Positions 42,794-50,843 of a stretch of 64,000 nucleotides of DNA are shown here, in pieces. Below the pieces are notes generated by a model, which did no database searches, was not told where the DNA came from, and worked only from the letters and a program-made list of their open reading frames with translations. Every line of letters begins with the position of its first letter. Position 1 is the stretch's first letter. This DNA comes from Clostridium_AD frigoriphilum (GTDB taxonomy: Bacteria > Bacillota > Clostridia > Clostridiales > Clostridiaceae): contig NZ_JAZHFS010000025.1 in NCBI RefSeq assembly GCF_036541405.1, positions 1 to 64,000 of the forward strand, read 5' to 3'. A program made the translations under genes and the position numbers.

Positions 42794-43846
42794 ATGGAAA
42801 ACATTCTAAAAAAAATAGATAAATTAACTATCTTCTTCGTCTTATACACATTTGTTTTTATAATTTTTTTTGGAACTATAGCCTATACGCTTCCTTTTGT
42901 ATTCGCTTTTATTTTAGCCTCATTCCTTAAAAAACCAACAAGATATTTAATGATAAATTTCAAGATAAAAAATGCTACAGCTTCATTACTTACAACAAGC
43001 ATATTCTTCACTTTTATTATTATATTATTTTCTTTAATTATCACCACTTTAACCTCAGAATCAATACAACTTGGAAAGAACATTCAATTATATATCACCT
43101 TAAACAAGGAAATTCTATTGAATTTTTTTAATAATTTACAAAATTATTATAAAAATTTAGATCCAAGTATAATTAGTAATATTGAATCCAATATTACTAA
43201 TTATATAACTAAAACCATAAATATTAGTATGAACGCTTCCACAAAAATATTTTCACAAACTTTAGGTTTTGTATCTACCATCCCTTACGTTTTAATGGTT
43301 TTATTATTTACGCTACTTACTACATATTTTTTCACAAGGGATTTATCGTCTTTAAATAGAAAAACCTTTAATATAATTCCCCCTAAAAGTGAAGATAGAA
43401 TCCATTATATATTTGATGAGTCAAAAAAAATGCTTAAAAACTATTTACTTTCTTACTTACTTATAATCACTATAACATTTTTAGAAACATTAGTTGTTTT
43501 CTTAGTTTTTAGGGTAAAATACGCTGTAACCTTAAGTATATTATGTGGCATATTTGATTTACTCCCTATTTTTGGTATAGGAGCTGTATATCTTCCAATA
43601 ATAATAATATTTTTTATTTCTAAAAATGTTATTGCAGCTTTGGGCCTTCTAATATCTTATATAATTATAACTATAATAAGGCAGGTTATTGAACCTAAGA
43701 TTGTGTCTCAATCACTAGGTCTTCACCCAGTCGCAGTGCTTGCTGCTATCTTTATAGGGCTTAAAGCAAATGGTATTGTCGGAATATTATTTTGTATGTT
43801 TTTATTAATTTCTTACAATATATTGAAAAAGGTTGATGTATTATAG
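42794..43846 (+). CDS. AI-2E family transporter
   Basis: 350 residues. Membrane helices at about 15-50, 60-85, 155-180, then a cluster of four near the C-terminus with the family motif YLLIITITFLETLVVFLVF, and IFDLLPIFGIGAVYLP, PKIVSQSLGLHPVAVL. Members export small molecules or sodium; substrate unknown. The frame is open upstream into the NifS-like gene, but the first ATG outside it is used; RBS AAAGGTG is 13 nt away, so translation may be weak or coupled. Confidence 0.88.
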   Translation: MENILKKIDKLTIFFVLYTFVFIIFFGTIAYTLPFVFAFILASFLKKPTRYLMINFKIKNATASLLTTSIFFTFIIILFSLIITTLTSESIQLGKNIQLYITLNKEILLNFFNNLQNYYKNLDPSIISNIESNITNYITKTINISMNASTKIFSQTLGFVSTIPYVLMVLLFTLLTTYFFTRDLSSLNRKTFNIIPPKSEDRIHYIFDESKKMLKNYLLSYLLIITITFLETLVVFLVFRVKYAVTLSILCGIFDLLPIFGIGAVYLPIIIIFFISKNVIAALGLLISYIIITIIRQVIEPKIVSQSLGLHPVAVLAAIFIGLKANGIVGILFCMFLLISYNILKKVDVL

Positions 43847-43850
43847 AATA

Positions 43851-43891
43851 TAAAACCTCCTATGTGGTTAAAATCCAAATAGGAGGTTTTA
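43851..43891 (+). terminator. 12-bp hairpin ending the AI-2E gene and holding the yyaC Shine-Dalgarno
   Basis: TAAAACCTCCTA (43851-43862) pairs perfectly with TAGGAGGTTTTA (43880-43891). It starts 5 bp after the AI-2E stop, and TAGGAGG, the only good RBS for yyaC (ATG 43897), is the 3' arm. Confidence 0.75.
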
Positions 43892-43896
43892 TTATT

Positions 43897-44496
43897 ATGG
43901 ATAAAATTGTTTTAGATTCTATGTCAAGAGATTGTACTTTTAAATTAAGAGATATTATAAGTCAATATATTTTCCCTATAGTTAAGTCATCGCGTCCCAT
44001 TGTTGTTTTATGTATTGGGACAGACAGATCTACAGGAGATAGTTTAGGACCACTTGTTGGAAATAAACTAAATTTTCTAATTAGGAACAAAATTCATATT
44101 TATGGTAATCTTGAATGCCCAGTTCATGCAAAAAATTTATGCGAAACAATTGATGAAATTAACTATACATATACCGACCCTTATATTATTGCGATTGATG
44201 CTTGCCTTGGAAGTTTACAAAATGTAGGTAAAATAGTAGTTGAAGAAAAACCCTTAAGCCCCGGTGCTGCTATGAACAAAGACCTACCTAAAGTTGGTAA
44301 TCTAAGCATAACTGGAATTGTAAATATATCCGGCGCCTTTGAATTTATGGTTCTTCAAAACACAAGGCTATACACAGTAATGATACTTGCTGACGCCATT
44401 TCTAAAGGTCTGTATCATTCAGTGCTAAAAACTATTGGTGGGATAAAATTAAATTCAATCTATGATGATTCTAATATAAATAATGTTGAAGGATAA
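43897..44496 (+). CDS. yyaC: Spore protease YyaC-type (DUF1256)
   Basis: 199 residues. VVLCIGTDRSTGDSLGPLVG, AIDACLGSLQNVG, KPLSPGAAMNKDLPKVGNLS and ITGIVNISG: YyaC/GPR-related spore protease superfamily seen only in spore formers. The RBS is within the preceding hairpin (43851-43891), so translation initiation may depend on its opening. Ends at a bidirectional terminator. Confidence 0.92.
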   Translation: MDKIVLDSMSRDCTFKLRDIISQYIFPIVKSSRPIVVLCIGTDRSTGDSLGPLVGNKLNFLIRNKIHIYGNLECPVHAKNLCETIDEINYTYTDPYIIAIDACLGSLQNVGKIVVEEKPLSPGAAMNKDLPKVGNLSITGIVNISGAFEFMVLQNTRLYTVMILADAISKGLYHSVLKTIGGIKLNSIYDDSNINNVEG

Positions 44497-44503
44497 TTCT
44501 TTA

Positions 44504-44550
44504 TTAAATTAAAGACATCCACTTATAAAAAGCGGATGTCTTTAATTTAA
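44504..44550. terminator. Bidirectional terminator between yyaC and the UPF0180 gene
   Basis: 17-bp stem TTAAATTAAAGACATCC / GGATGTCTTTAATTTAA, A/T-rich flanks. Confidence 0.9.
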
Positions 44551-44804
44551 AATATTGGACTATATACTCTAGTCGTTAATATATACTCGATTTCATCTAT
44601 TGATTTACTTCCACTATCGACAATTAAAGTTCCATCTCTATTTGTACTGCTTTGCATCATTAAGTTTTTAAGACCGCCCTCTTTAAGTTTACATATTATT
44701 GCATCACAGTGGGTATTATTATCTGTGTTGTTTATCACTGTGTAACCCCTTTGCGTTAATTCATCTTGTAAATATTCAAGATCATGTGAAACACATATTA
44801 CCAT
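44547..44804 (-). CDS. YkuS/UPF0180 family protein
   Basis: 85 residues. ELTQRGYTVINNTDNNTHCD, AIICK, NLMMQSSTNRDGTLIVDSGS and SIDEIEYILTTRV match the layout of UPF0180 (a CD motif, then a turn and a C-terminal helix). Function unknown. The ATG is preceded by AGAGG plus T6, which form the end of the DUF4446 terminator hairpin (44812-44841). Confidence 0.7.
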   Translation of the reverse strand: MVICVSHDLEYLQDELTQRGYTVINNTDNNTHCDAIICKLKEGGLKNLMMQSSTNRDGTLIVDSGSKSIDEIEYILTTRVYSPIF

Positions 44805-44811
44805 AAAAAAC

Positions 44812-44841
44812 CTCTTTTGTTTTTAGTATGCCACAAAAGAG
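44812..44841 (-). terminator. Terminator of the parAB-DUF4446 unit, containing the next gene's RBS
   Basis: CTCTTTTGT (44812-44820) pairs with ACAAAAGAG (44833-44841); on the minus strand six T follow and the ATG of the UPF0180 gene comes immediately after. AGAGG is in the 3' arm. Confidence 0.75.
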
Positions 44842-44884
44842 AATTTTTATTACTAATATTTTAATATATTTTTAAATACTTCTG

Positions 44885-45388
44885 CTATTTTCTTGCTTTT
44901 ACAGCTTGCTCTAATGCTTCACTTTCTTCATCTGATAATTCATACCTAGATATTCCCTTGTCTACTGGTTTAGCATAAGTAGTACTTTCATCTCGTCCAT
45001 AAATGCTTGTTAATATAAACCCATTACTATTTCCATCAAGCAATGCTATAGAAAAACTTAAATCACTACCCATATCATCAAATGCCTTATATCTTATGAT
45101 TGAAGTTTTTTGTATACAAGTTTTTAACTCTCCATCTATTCGCTCATACAATTGTTTTACATTTCTATTTTGATCTTTAACTTCATCTACTTTATCTAAA
45201 TATGATATAACCATTTCTTCTAAATTTTTATTATCTACACCTCTCATTAACTTCCTGTATTTACTTTCTAATTTATTTAAAGCTCTATATGTTATTGCAA
45301 CTAATATAATTAGTATAAGTACAAAAATAATAAGACCTATTACTATATATAATTCAGAATTTTTTATAAAATTAATTATGTTCTCCAT
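44885..45388 (-). CDS. DUF4446 membrane protein
   Basis: 167 residues. One N-terminal membrane helix (about 13-35), coiled-coil (36-85), then a compact domain with IRYKAFDDMGSDLSFSIALL and GISRYELSDEESEAL. Conserved immediately downstream of parB in clostridia; role unknown. RBS GAGAGGAAG. A parS site lies between it and parB. Confidence 0.88.
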   Translation of the reverse strand: MENIINFIKNSELYIVIGLIIFVLILIILVAITYRALNKLESKYRKLMRGVDNKNLEEMVISYLDKVDEVKDQNRNVKQLYERIDGELKTCIQKTSIIRYKAFDDMGSDLSFSIALLDGNSNGFILTSIYGRDESTTYAKPVDKGISRYELSDEESEALEQAVKARK

Positions 45389-45411
45389 TATAAGCTACTT
45401 CCTCTCAAATA

Positions 45412-45427
45412 TGTTTCACGTGAAACA
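45412..45427. promoter_or_regulatory. parS site 1
   Basis: TGTTTCACGTGAAACA, perfect 16-bp palindrome identical to the bacterial parS consensus; between parB and the DUF4446 gene. Binding site for ParB. Confidence 0.97.
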
Positions 45428-46285
45428 TTATATATTAAAAACTTCTAATATTCTTTCAAAATCTTCCTCTGAATAATACTCTATTTCTATTTTACCCTTG
45501 TTTTTATTTTTGGCATTAATAATAACTTTTGTACCAAAACGACCCTCTAATTTACTCATTATATCTTTATAATATATACTATTATCAATATTAACCACTT
45601 TTTCACTCTTTTTATTTTCAAAATTTTTTACTAATTTTTCGGTTTCGCGTACATTAAGAGTATCATCTATAACCATCTGAGAAATTTGATATTGAAGTTC
45701 TTTATCATTTATTCCAAGTATTGCCCTCCCATGCCCCTCTGAGATTACTCCATCCATTATATAATCTTGAACTCTTTCATCTAAGTTTAATAACCTCATA
45801 GTATTTGATATAGCTGTTCTTGACTTAGATACCTTCTTACTAATTTCTTCTTGAGTAAGGTTAAAATCTAACAATAATTTCTTATACGCAATAGCTTCTT
45901 CTATAGGATTTAAATCCTCTCTTTGAATATTCTCTATTAATGATATCTCTAACACTTCTTTATCAGTTATATTCATAATAATTGCTGGTATTTCCACGAG
46001 ACCAATACTTTTAGCCGCTCTAAATCTTCTCTCACCTGCTACAACAATATATATATTGTCTTCCTTATTTAATATAATAGGTTGAATCACACCATGTTCT
46101 TTTATTGATTGAGCCAATTCAAATATTTTTTCAGAATCAAAGTTTTTTCTTGGTTGATCCTTATTAGCCTTAATTAAATTCATTGGTATTTTAAAAATAG
46201 TAGAACTATCTTCAATAATTTCTTCTTCTGGTATTAAAGCCCCTAGTCCTTTGCCTAGACCAAATTTCTTATTCAATATTGTCAT
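45428..46285 (-). CDS. parB: Chromosome-partitioning CTPase ParB (Spo0J)
   Basis: 285 residues. Starts KKFGLGKGLGALIPE; CTP-binding/ParB N-domain with NKDQPRKNF, IVVAGERRFRAAK and SLIENIQREDLNPIEEA; helix-turn-helix with SKSRTAISNTMRLLNL; C-terminal dimerisation domain. Loads at parS and spreads. ATG overlaps the parA stop by 4 nt (ATGA). Confidence 0.96.
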   Translation of the reverse strand: MTILNKKFGLGKGLGALIPEEEIIEDSSTIFKIPMNLIKANKDQPRKNFDSEKIFELAQSIKEHGVIQPIILNKEDNIYIVVAGERRFRAAKSIGLVEIPAIIMNITDKEVLEISLIENIQREDLNPIEEAIAYKKLLLDFNLTQEEISKKVSKSRTAISNTMRLLNLDERVQDYIMDGVISEGHGRAILGINDKELQYQISQMVIDDTLNVRETEKLVKNFENKKSEKVVNIDNSIYYKDIMSKLEGRFGTKVIINAKNKNKGKIEIEYYSEEDFERILEVFNI

Positions 46286-47049
46286 CTCCCTTGTCTATCT
46301 AAAAACTCACTCGCTAAGTCTTCGTAAGCGCGTGCTCCTTTGCACTTATCATCATAAAGCATGATTGGTAATCCAAAACTCGGGGATTCAGCCAATCTTA
46401 TATTTCTCGGTATTGTTGTTTTATAAACTTTATCATTAAAATATTTATTCACTTCTGCCACTACCTCATTACATAATTTCGTTCTATTATCATACATACT
46501 TAAAATTATACCCTCAATTTCCAACTTTTTATTTAAAGATTTTTTAACTAGTTGAATGGTATTTACTAATTGTCCAACACCTTCTAAAGCATAAAATTCA
46601 CATTGGATAGGTGTAAGAACACTAGTCGCTGCTGTAAGAGCATTTATCGTTAAAATTCCGAGTGATGGAGGACAATCTATAAAAATGTAATCAAACTTAC
46701 CTTGGATTTCTTTAAGCTTTTCTTTTAATATATTTTCACGATTATTTATATTTATAAGTTCTACTTCTGCACCCACAAGTTCCATTGTTGAGGGCACTAT
46801 GTATAAATTATTTACTAGCTCACATTCTTTTATAGTATCATTAATAGAAATATCTGAAGTTAACAAGTCATAAGTTGATAAACTAATTTTTTTCTTATCA
46901 ATTCCGAGTCCACTTGTAGTATTCCCCTGGGGATCAATATCTATTGTTAAAATCTTTTTCCCTTGCATCGCTAAGTAAGAACATAAATTTATATTTGTAG
47001 TAGTTTTACCTACCCCTCCCTTTTGGTTGAAAATGCATATTGTTTTCAT
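46282..47049 (-). CDS. parA: Chromosome-partitioning ATPase ParA (Soj)
   Basis: 255 residues. Deviant Walker A FNQKGGVGKTTTNINL, ITIDIDPQGNTTSGLG region, Walker B FDYIFIDCPPSLGIL. Works with ParB in origin segregation and in control of DnaA. No N-terminal HTH, so it is the chromosomal short form. The 189-bp gap to noc includes the second parS. Confidence 0.96.
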   Translation of the reverse strand: MKTICIFNQKGGVGKTTTNINLCSYLAMQGKKILTIDIDPQGNTTSGLGIDKKKISLSTYDLLTSDISINDTIKECELVNNLYIVPSTMELVGAEVELININNRENILKEKLKEIQGKFDYIFIDCPPSLGILTINALTAATSVLTPIQCEFYALEGVGQLVNTIQLVKKSLNKKLEIEGIILSMYDNRTKLCNEVVAEVNKYFNDKVYKTTIPRNIRLAESPSFGLPIMLYDDKCKGARAYEDLASEFLDRQGR

Positions 47050-47196
47050 GACTACACCTACCCTTCATAATATTATTTATACGTGTATAAGCTTATATTG
47101 GTAAATATATAGACTTATATATTCTACTATATAGTTCATTATATATTTATGTTAAATATTTTAATAGTACTTTTTTAAATTTTCCAAAAAAATATA

Positions 47197-47234
47197 AAAA
47201 AGCAGAATGTTTCACGTGAAACATTCTGCTTTTT
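47197..47234 (-). terminator. 38-bp perfect palindrome: noc terminator with parS at its centre
   Basis: Arms of 19 nt, 47197-47215 and 47216-47234, no mismatch; AAAAAGCAGAATG flanks and central TTTCAC/GTGAAA. The T5 tail on the minus strand and position 4 bp after the noc stop codon suit a rho-independent terminator. Confidence 0.8.
47208..47223. promoter_or_regulatory. parS site 2
   Basis: TGTTTCACGTGAAACA, exact match to the consensus, in the parA-noc gap, centred in the 38-bp palindrome. Confidence 0.97.
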
Positions 47235-47238
47235 AAAA

Positions 47239-48018
47239 TCATTTTTTAGGTATTCTAATTGTTACTTCTATACTATCCTCTAATTCCTTAGACTTATATT
47301 CCGCATTTATGCCATATTTATCAAAGACTTGTTTAATAGTATTTATGTAAACTCTAGGCGCGAAAATTCCTTTTATCTTTTTATTTCCGCCAGCCGCCAC
47401 TTCACTTCTACATAATTTCAATAATTCTTTTTCAATAAGTTCTTCTGTATTTTTGACATTTAGTGATTTGCTAACTACTAATTTCAGTACTTTCTTTTGA
47501 AGATTTATATTAGGCAATCGAAGCAATGCTCTAGCATGTCTCTCCGTAAGCTTATTCTCCACTAAAATGTTAGTTATTTCCTTATCCAATTTAAGTAGTC
47601 TTAATTTATTTGCAATTGTTGATTGTTTCTTACCTATCATTTGTGCTAACCGCTCTTGTGTATATGAATGATCTTGTATAAGATTATAATAAGCCATAGC
47701 CTCTTCTAAAAAATTTAAATCCTCTCTTTGTAAATTTTCTAGTAGTGCAATTGCTGCAGATTCTTTATCCGTTATATCTACAATAATTACTGGAACTTGT
47801 TCAAGTCCTATTTTTTTTGCTGCTCTTAGTCTTCTTTCCCCAGCAACTAATTCATACCTGTTTTCCCCGCTTTTTCTAACTGTTAATGGTTGAATTATTC
47901 CATAAGATTTTATTGACTGAGATAGTTCCTCAATAGTTTCTTCATTAAAGTGCTTTCTAGGTTGATAAGTATTTGGAGAAATTAATTCTATAGATACGTG
48001 ATTTACACTATTTTGCAT
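47239..48018 (-). CDS. noc: Nucleoid occlusion protein Noc (ParB family)
   Basis: 259 residues. ParB N-domain: NTYQPRKHF, ELVAGERRLRAAKKIG, ALLENLQREDLNFLEEA; HTH with GKKQSTIANKLRLLKL. Its position between rsmG and parA is that of noc in Bacillus. In Noc, few residues of the recognition helix change site preference from parS to NBS; by sequence alone it could also be a second Spo0J. No N-terminal amphipathic membrane helix is obvious (MQNSVNHVSIELISPN). RBS GAGGGATGG. Confidence 0.85.
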   Translation of the reverse strand: MQNSVNHVSIELISPNTYQPRKHFNEETIEELSQSIKSYGIIQPLTVRKSGENRYELVAGERRLRAAKKIGLEQVPVIIVDITDKESAAIALLENLQREDLNFLEEAMAYYNLIQDHSYTQERLAQMIGKKQSTIANKLRLLKLDKEITNILVENKLTERHARALLRLPNINLQKKVLKLVVSKSLNVKNTEELIEKELLKLCRSEVAAGGNKKIKGIFAPRVYINTIKQVFDKYGINAEYKSKELEDSIEVTIRIPKK

Positions 48019-48134
48019 AATATACCATCCCTCAATTTTTCCTTTTTCGTTTTTTTACCTTATATTAACAATTCTCTTTTATTGTGTTATTTCCTTCTTT
48101 TTTTTTATTCTTTCGTACGACAAATTATAACATT

Positions 48135-48176
48135 AATCATCACTTTCAGTGCTGCAATCATCACTTTCAGTGCTGC
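48135..48176. repeat. 21-bp tandem duplication between rsmG and noc
   Basis: AATCATCACTTTCAGTGCTGC occurs twice in tandem, followed by a third start AATCAT. The 15-mer AATCATCACTTTCAG is also at 6097-6111 in the fabK-fabD gap. Confidence 0.85.
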
Positions 48177-48194
48177 AATCATACCAAGCCATAG

Positions 48195-48914
48195 CTAAAA
48201 CAAAGGGACCTTAGCCACTATACCTGCTTTTCTAGGATACTTTTTATGTGTTTGTGAAATCTTTTTTATTATTACTAAATTGTGATTTAAATCACTGCCC
48301 TCTATTTGTACCTTTTCTATATGTTCTATTTGTCCACCGAGCAACCTTATTGCATTCTTTGACAACTTAATTTCCTCTTCAACTGCAGGACCTTTCATTG
48401 CAACAAAATACCCTCCGACCTTTACATACGGTATACAATATTCACTTAAAACAGTTAAATTAGCAACAGCTCTTGATACTGCCACATCAAATTTTTCTCT
48501 ATATTGTTTTTCCTTTGCAAAATCTTCTGCCCTACCATGAATAGCTTTAATATTTTTTAAATTGAGTCTATTAATTACTTCATTCAAGAAAATAATTCTC
48601 TTGTTAAGTGAATCAAGTAACACTATATTAACCTCAGGTTTTATTATTTTCATAGGAATGCCTGGAAAACCTCCACCAGTGCCTATATCTATAACATTTT
48701 TTGCATTCTTTAGCTGATCAAACTTAAAAACCTTCATAGAATCAATAAAATGTTTTTGAACTATAGCTTCATCTTCTTTTATAGCAGTCAAATTTATTTT
48801 CTCATTCCATTCCTTTATAAGATCTTTATATAACATAAATTGATCATATTTCTTTTGATCAAATTTAAGTCCTACATTATTGCTAGCCTCATTTAATATA
48901 TCAAAGTACTCCAC
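48195..48914 (-). CDS. rsmG: 16S rRNA (guanine-527-N7)-methyltransferase
   Basis: 239 residues. SAM site VIDIGTGGGFPGIPMKI (about 72-88), FDVAVSRAVANLTVLSEYC. Start codon is GTG, with GGGGGTGAA just before. In the mnmE-mnmG-rsmG run. Confidence 0.96.
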   Translation of the reverse strand: MEYFDILNEASNNVGLKFDQKKYDQFMLYKDLIKEWNEKINLTAIKEDEAIVQKHFIDSMKVFKFDQLKNAKNVIDIGTGGGFPGIPMKIIKPEVNIVLLDSLNKRIIFLNEVINRLNLKNIKAIHGRAEDFAKEKQYREKFDVAVSRAVANLTVLSEYCIPYVKVGGYFVAMKGPAVEEEIKLSKNAIRLLGGQIEHIEKVQIEGSDLNHNLVIIKKISQTHKKYPRKAGIVAKVPLF

Positions 48915-48933
48915 ACTTCACCCCCATATAATT

Positions 48934-50835
48934 TTATAATTTATTTTCACTTTCCGAATTTCTAAGTCTTTTTTGTTGCTCAAGATATATCATTAGGACA
49001 GACATATCCGCAGGTGATACTCCTGATATTCTAGAAGCTTGACCTATACTTTCAGGTTTGATTTTTCCTAATTTTTGCATAGCCTCTATCCTCAAACCTT
49101 TTATTTTGTCATAATTTATGTCTCTAGATATACTTTTACTTTCAAATTTTTTAAATTGTTTGATTTGATCTAATTGTTTCTGGATATACCCTTCATATTT
49201 TGAAACAATATTAACTTGCTCGCATATGTATTTATTTAATATAGGTCTATCCATATCTAGTTTTTCAACCATAAAATAATCAAGTTCTGGCCTTTTTATA
49301 AGTTCATATAAACTAATAGGTTTTTTTAGTGGCGTAGAATTACAAGAAATTAAAAATTCCTCGATCTCCTTTTTATTTGTAACTTGCAAACTTTTTATTC
49401 TTTCAATTTCTTTTTCTATTTGCATTTTCTTTTTTGTAAAAATTTCATATCTATGTTCATCAACTAATCCTATACTATGCCCTATCTCCGTTAACCTTAA
49501 GTCAGCATTATCTTGTCTTAAAAGTAATCTATACTCAGCTCTTGAGGTCATCATTCTATATGGTTCATTCGTACCCTTCGTAACTAAATCATCAATTAGA
49601 ACGCCTATATATCCATCAGATCTTTTTAATACTAATGGCTCCTTATTTTGAGTAAGAAGCGATGCGTTAATACCAGCAATTATACCTTGTGATGCAGCTT
49701 CTTCATATCCTGAGCTACCATTTATTTGACCAGCTGAGAATAACCCACTAATATCCTTAAATTCTAATGAAAGCTTTAAATTCGTTGAATCTATACAATC
49801 ATATTCTATGGCATACGCTGTTCTCATAATTTCTACATTTTCAAGTCCTGGTACTGTTTTTAACATTTCCACCTGTATTTCCTCTGGGAGTGAACTAGAC
49901 ATACCTTGAACATACATCTCCTGAGTATTCTCCCCTTCAGGCTCAATAAATATTTGATGTCTTGTCTTATCTTTAAATCTCATTACTTTATCTTCAATAG
50001 ATGGGCAATATCTAGGCCCTGTACTCTTAATTGAACCATTATATAATGGCGATCTCATTATGTTTTCTCTAATTACATTATGAGTATTTTCGTTTGTATA
50101 AGTTAAATAACATGATAGCTGATTTCGACTTATATCATCACTAATAAACGAAAATGGAACTACCTCATTATCGCCAAGTTGCTCCTCCATCCTAGAAAAG
50201 TCAACTGAACGTCTATTTACTCTAGCTGGTGTTCCTGTTTTAAATCTTCGAAGTGTTATTCCCATTTCACATAATGAATTGGAAAGCTCATTCGCAGGTT
50301 GTAATCCACTAGGCCCCTCCCTATAGCTAAGATCTCCAATTATGACCTTTGATTTTAAATATGTTCCAGATGCTATTACAATAGCCTTAGTCGTGAAATA
50401 TGCATCATTTTTCGTAAGAATGCCTTTGATTTTTCCATTCTCCACATCTATTGATACTACTTCTAATTGCCTTAATTGCAGATTTTCCTGATTTTCTAAT
50501 ACTTTTTTCATTCTCATGCCGTATGCCTTTTTATCTGCTTGAGCTCTTAATGAGAAAACAGCTGGTCCTTTAGAAGTGTTTAGCATTCTTGATTGTATGT
50601 AAGTATTATCAATGTTTACTCCCATCTCACCACCAAGTGCATCTATTTCCCTTACTAAATGTCCCTTAGCAGTCCCCCCAATATTAGGGTTACAAGGCAT
50701 TAGAGCCACACTATCTAAATTTATAGCACAAATTAAAGTTGTACATCCCATTCTTGCTGCTGCAAGGCCTGCCTCACAACCTGCATGACCGGCCCCAATA
50801 ACTATAACATCAAAATTTCCTGCATCATACTTCAT
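48934..50835 (-). CDS. mnmG: tRNA uridine-34 carboxymethylaminomethyl-modifying enzyme MnmG
   Basis: 633 residues. FAD motif VIVIGAGHAGCEAGLAAAR, NIGGTAKGHLVREIDALGG, C-terminal GISPADMSVLMIYLEQQ region. Forms a complex with MnmE to modify U34 of certain tRNAs. Start MKYDAGNF has GGGGTAAAT before it; the longer frame has eight more codons overlapping mnmE. Confidence 0.97.
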   Translation of the reverse strand: MKYDAGNFDVIVIGAGHAGCEAGLAAARMGCTTLICAINLDSVALMPCNPNIGGTAKGHLVREIDALGGEMGVNIDNTYIQSRMLNTSKGPAVFSLRAQADKKAYGMRMKKVLENQENLQLRQLEVVSIDVENGKIKGILTKNDAYFTTKAIVIASGTYLKSKVIIGDLSYREGPSGLQPANELSNSLCEMGITLRRFKTGTPARVNRRSVDFSRMEEQLGDNEVVPFSFISDDISRNQLSCYLTYTNENTHNVIRENIMRSPLYNGSIKSTGPRYCPSIEDKVMRFKDKTRHQIFIEPEGENTQEMYVQGMSSSLPEEIQVEMLKTVPGLENVEIMRTAYAIEYDCIDSTNLKLSLEFKDISGLFSAGQINGSSGYEEAASQGIIAGINASLLTQNKEPLVLKRSDGYIGVLIDDLVTKGTNEPYRMMTSRAEYRLLLRQDNADLRLTEIGHSIGLVDEHRYEIFTKKKMQIEKEIERIKSLQVTNKKEIEEFLISCNSTPLKKPISLYELIKRPELDYFMVEKLDMDRPILNKYICEQVNIVSKYEGYIQKQLDQIKQFKKFESKSISRDINYDKIKGLRIEAMQKLGKIKPESIGQASRISGVSPADMSVLMIYLEQQKRLRNSESENKL

Positions 50836-50843
50836 ATTTACCC

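Noticed and set aside
44780..44800. GTGAAACA in the UPF0180 gene as a third parS.
   Set aside because: Only a half-site; the other half is not complementary to the consensus.
48135..48176. Mini CRISPR array.
   Set aside because: The repeats are immediately adjacent with no spacers, only two units, and no cas genes are in the window.
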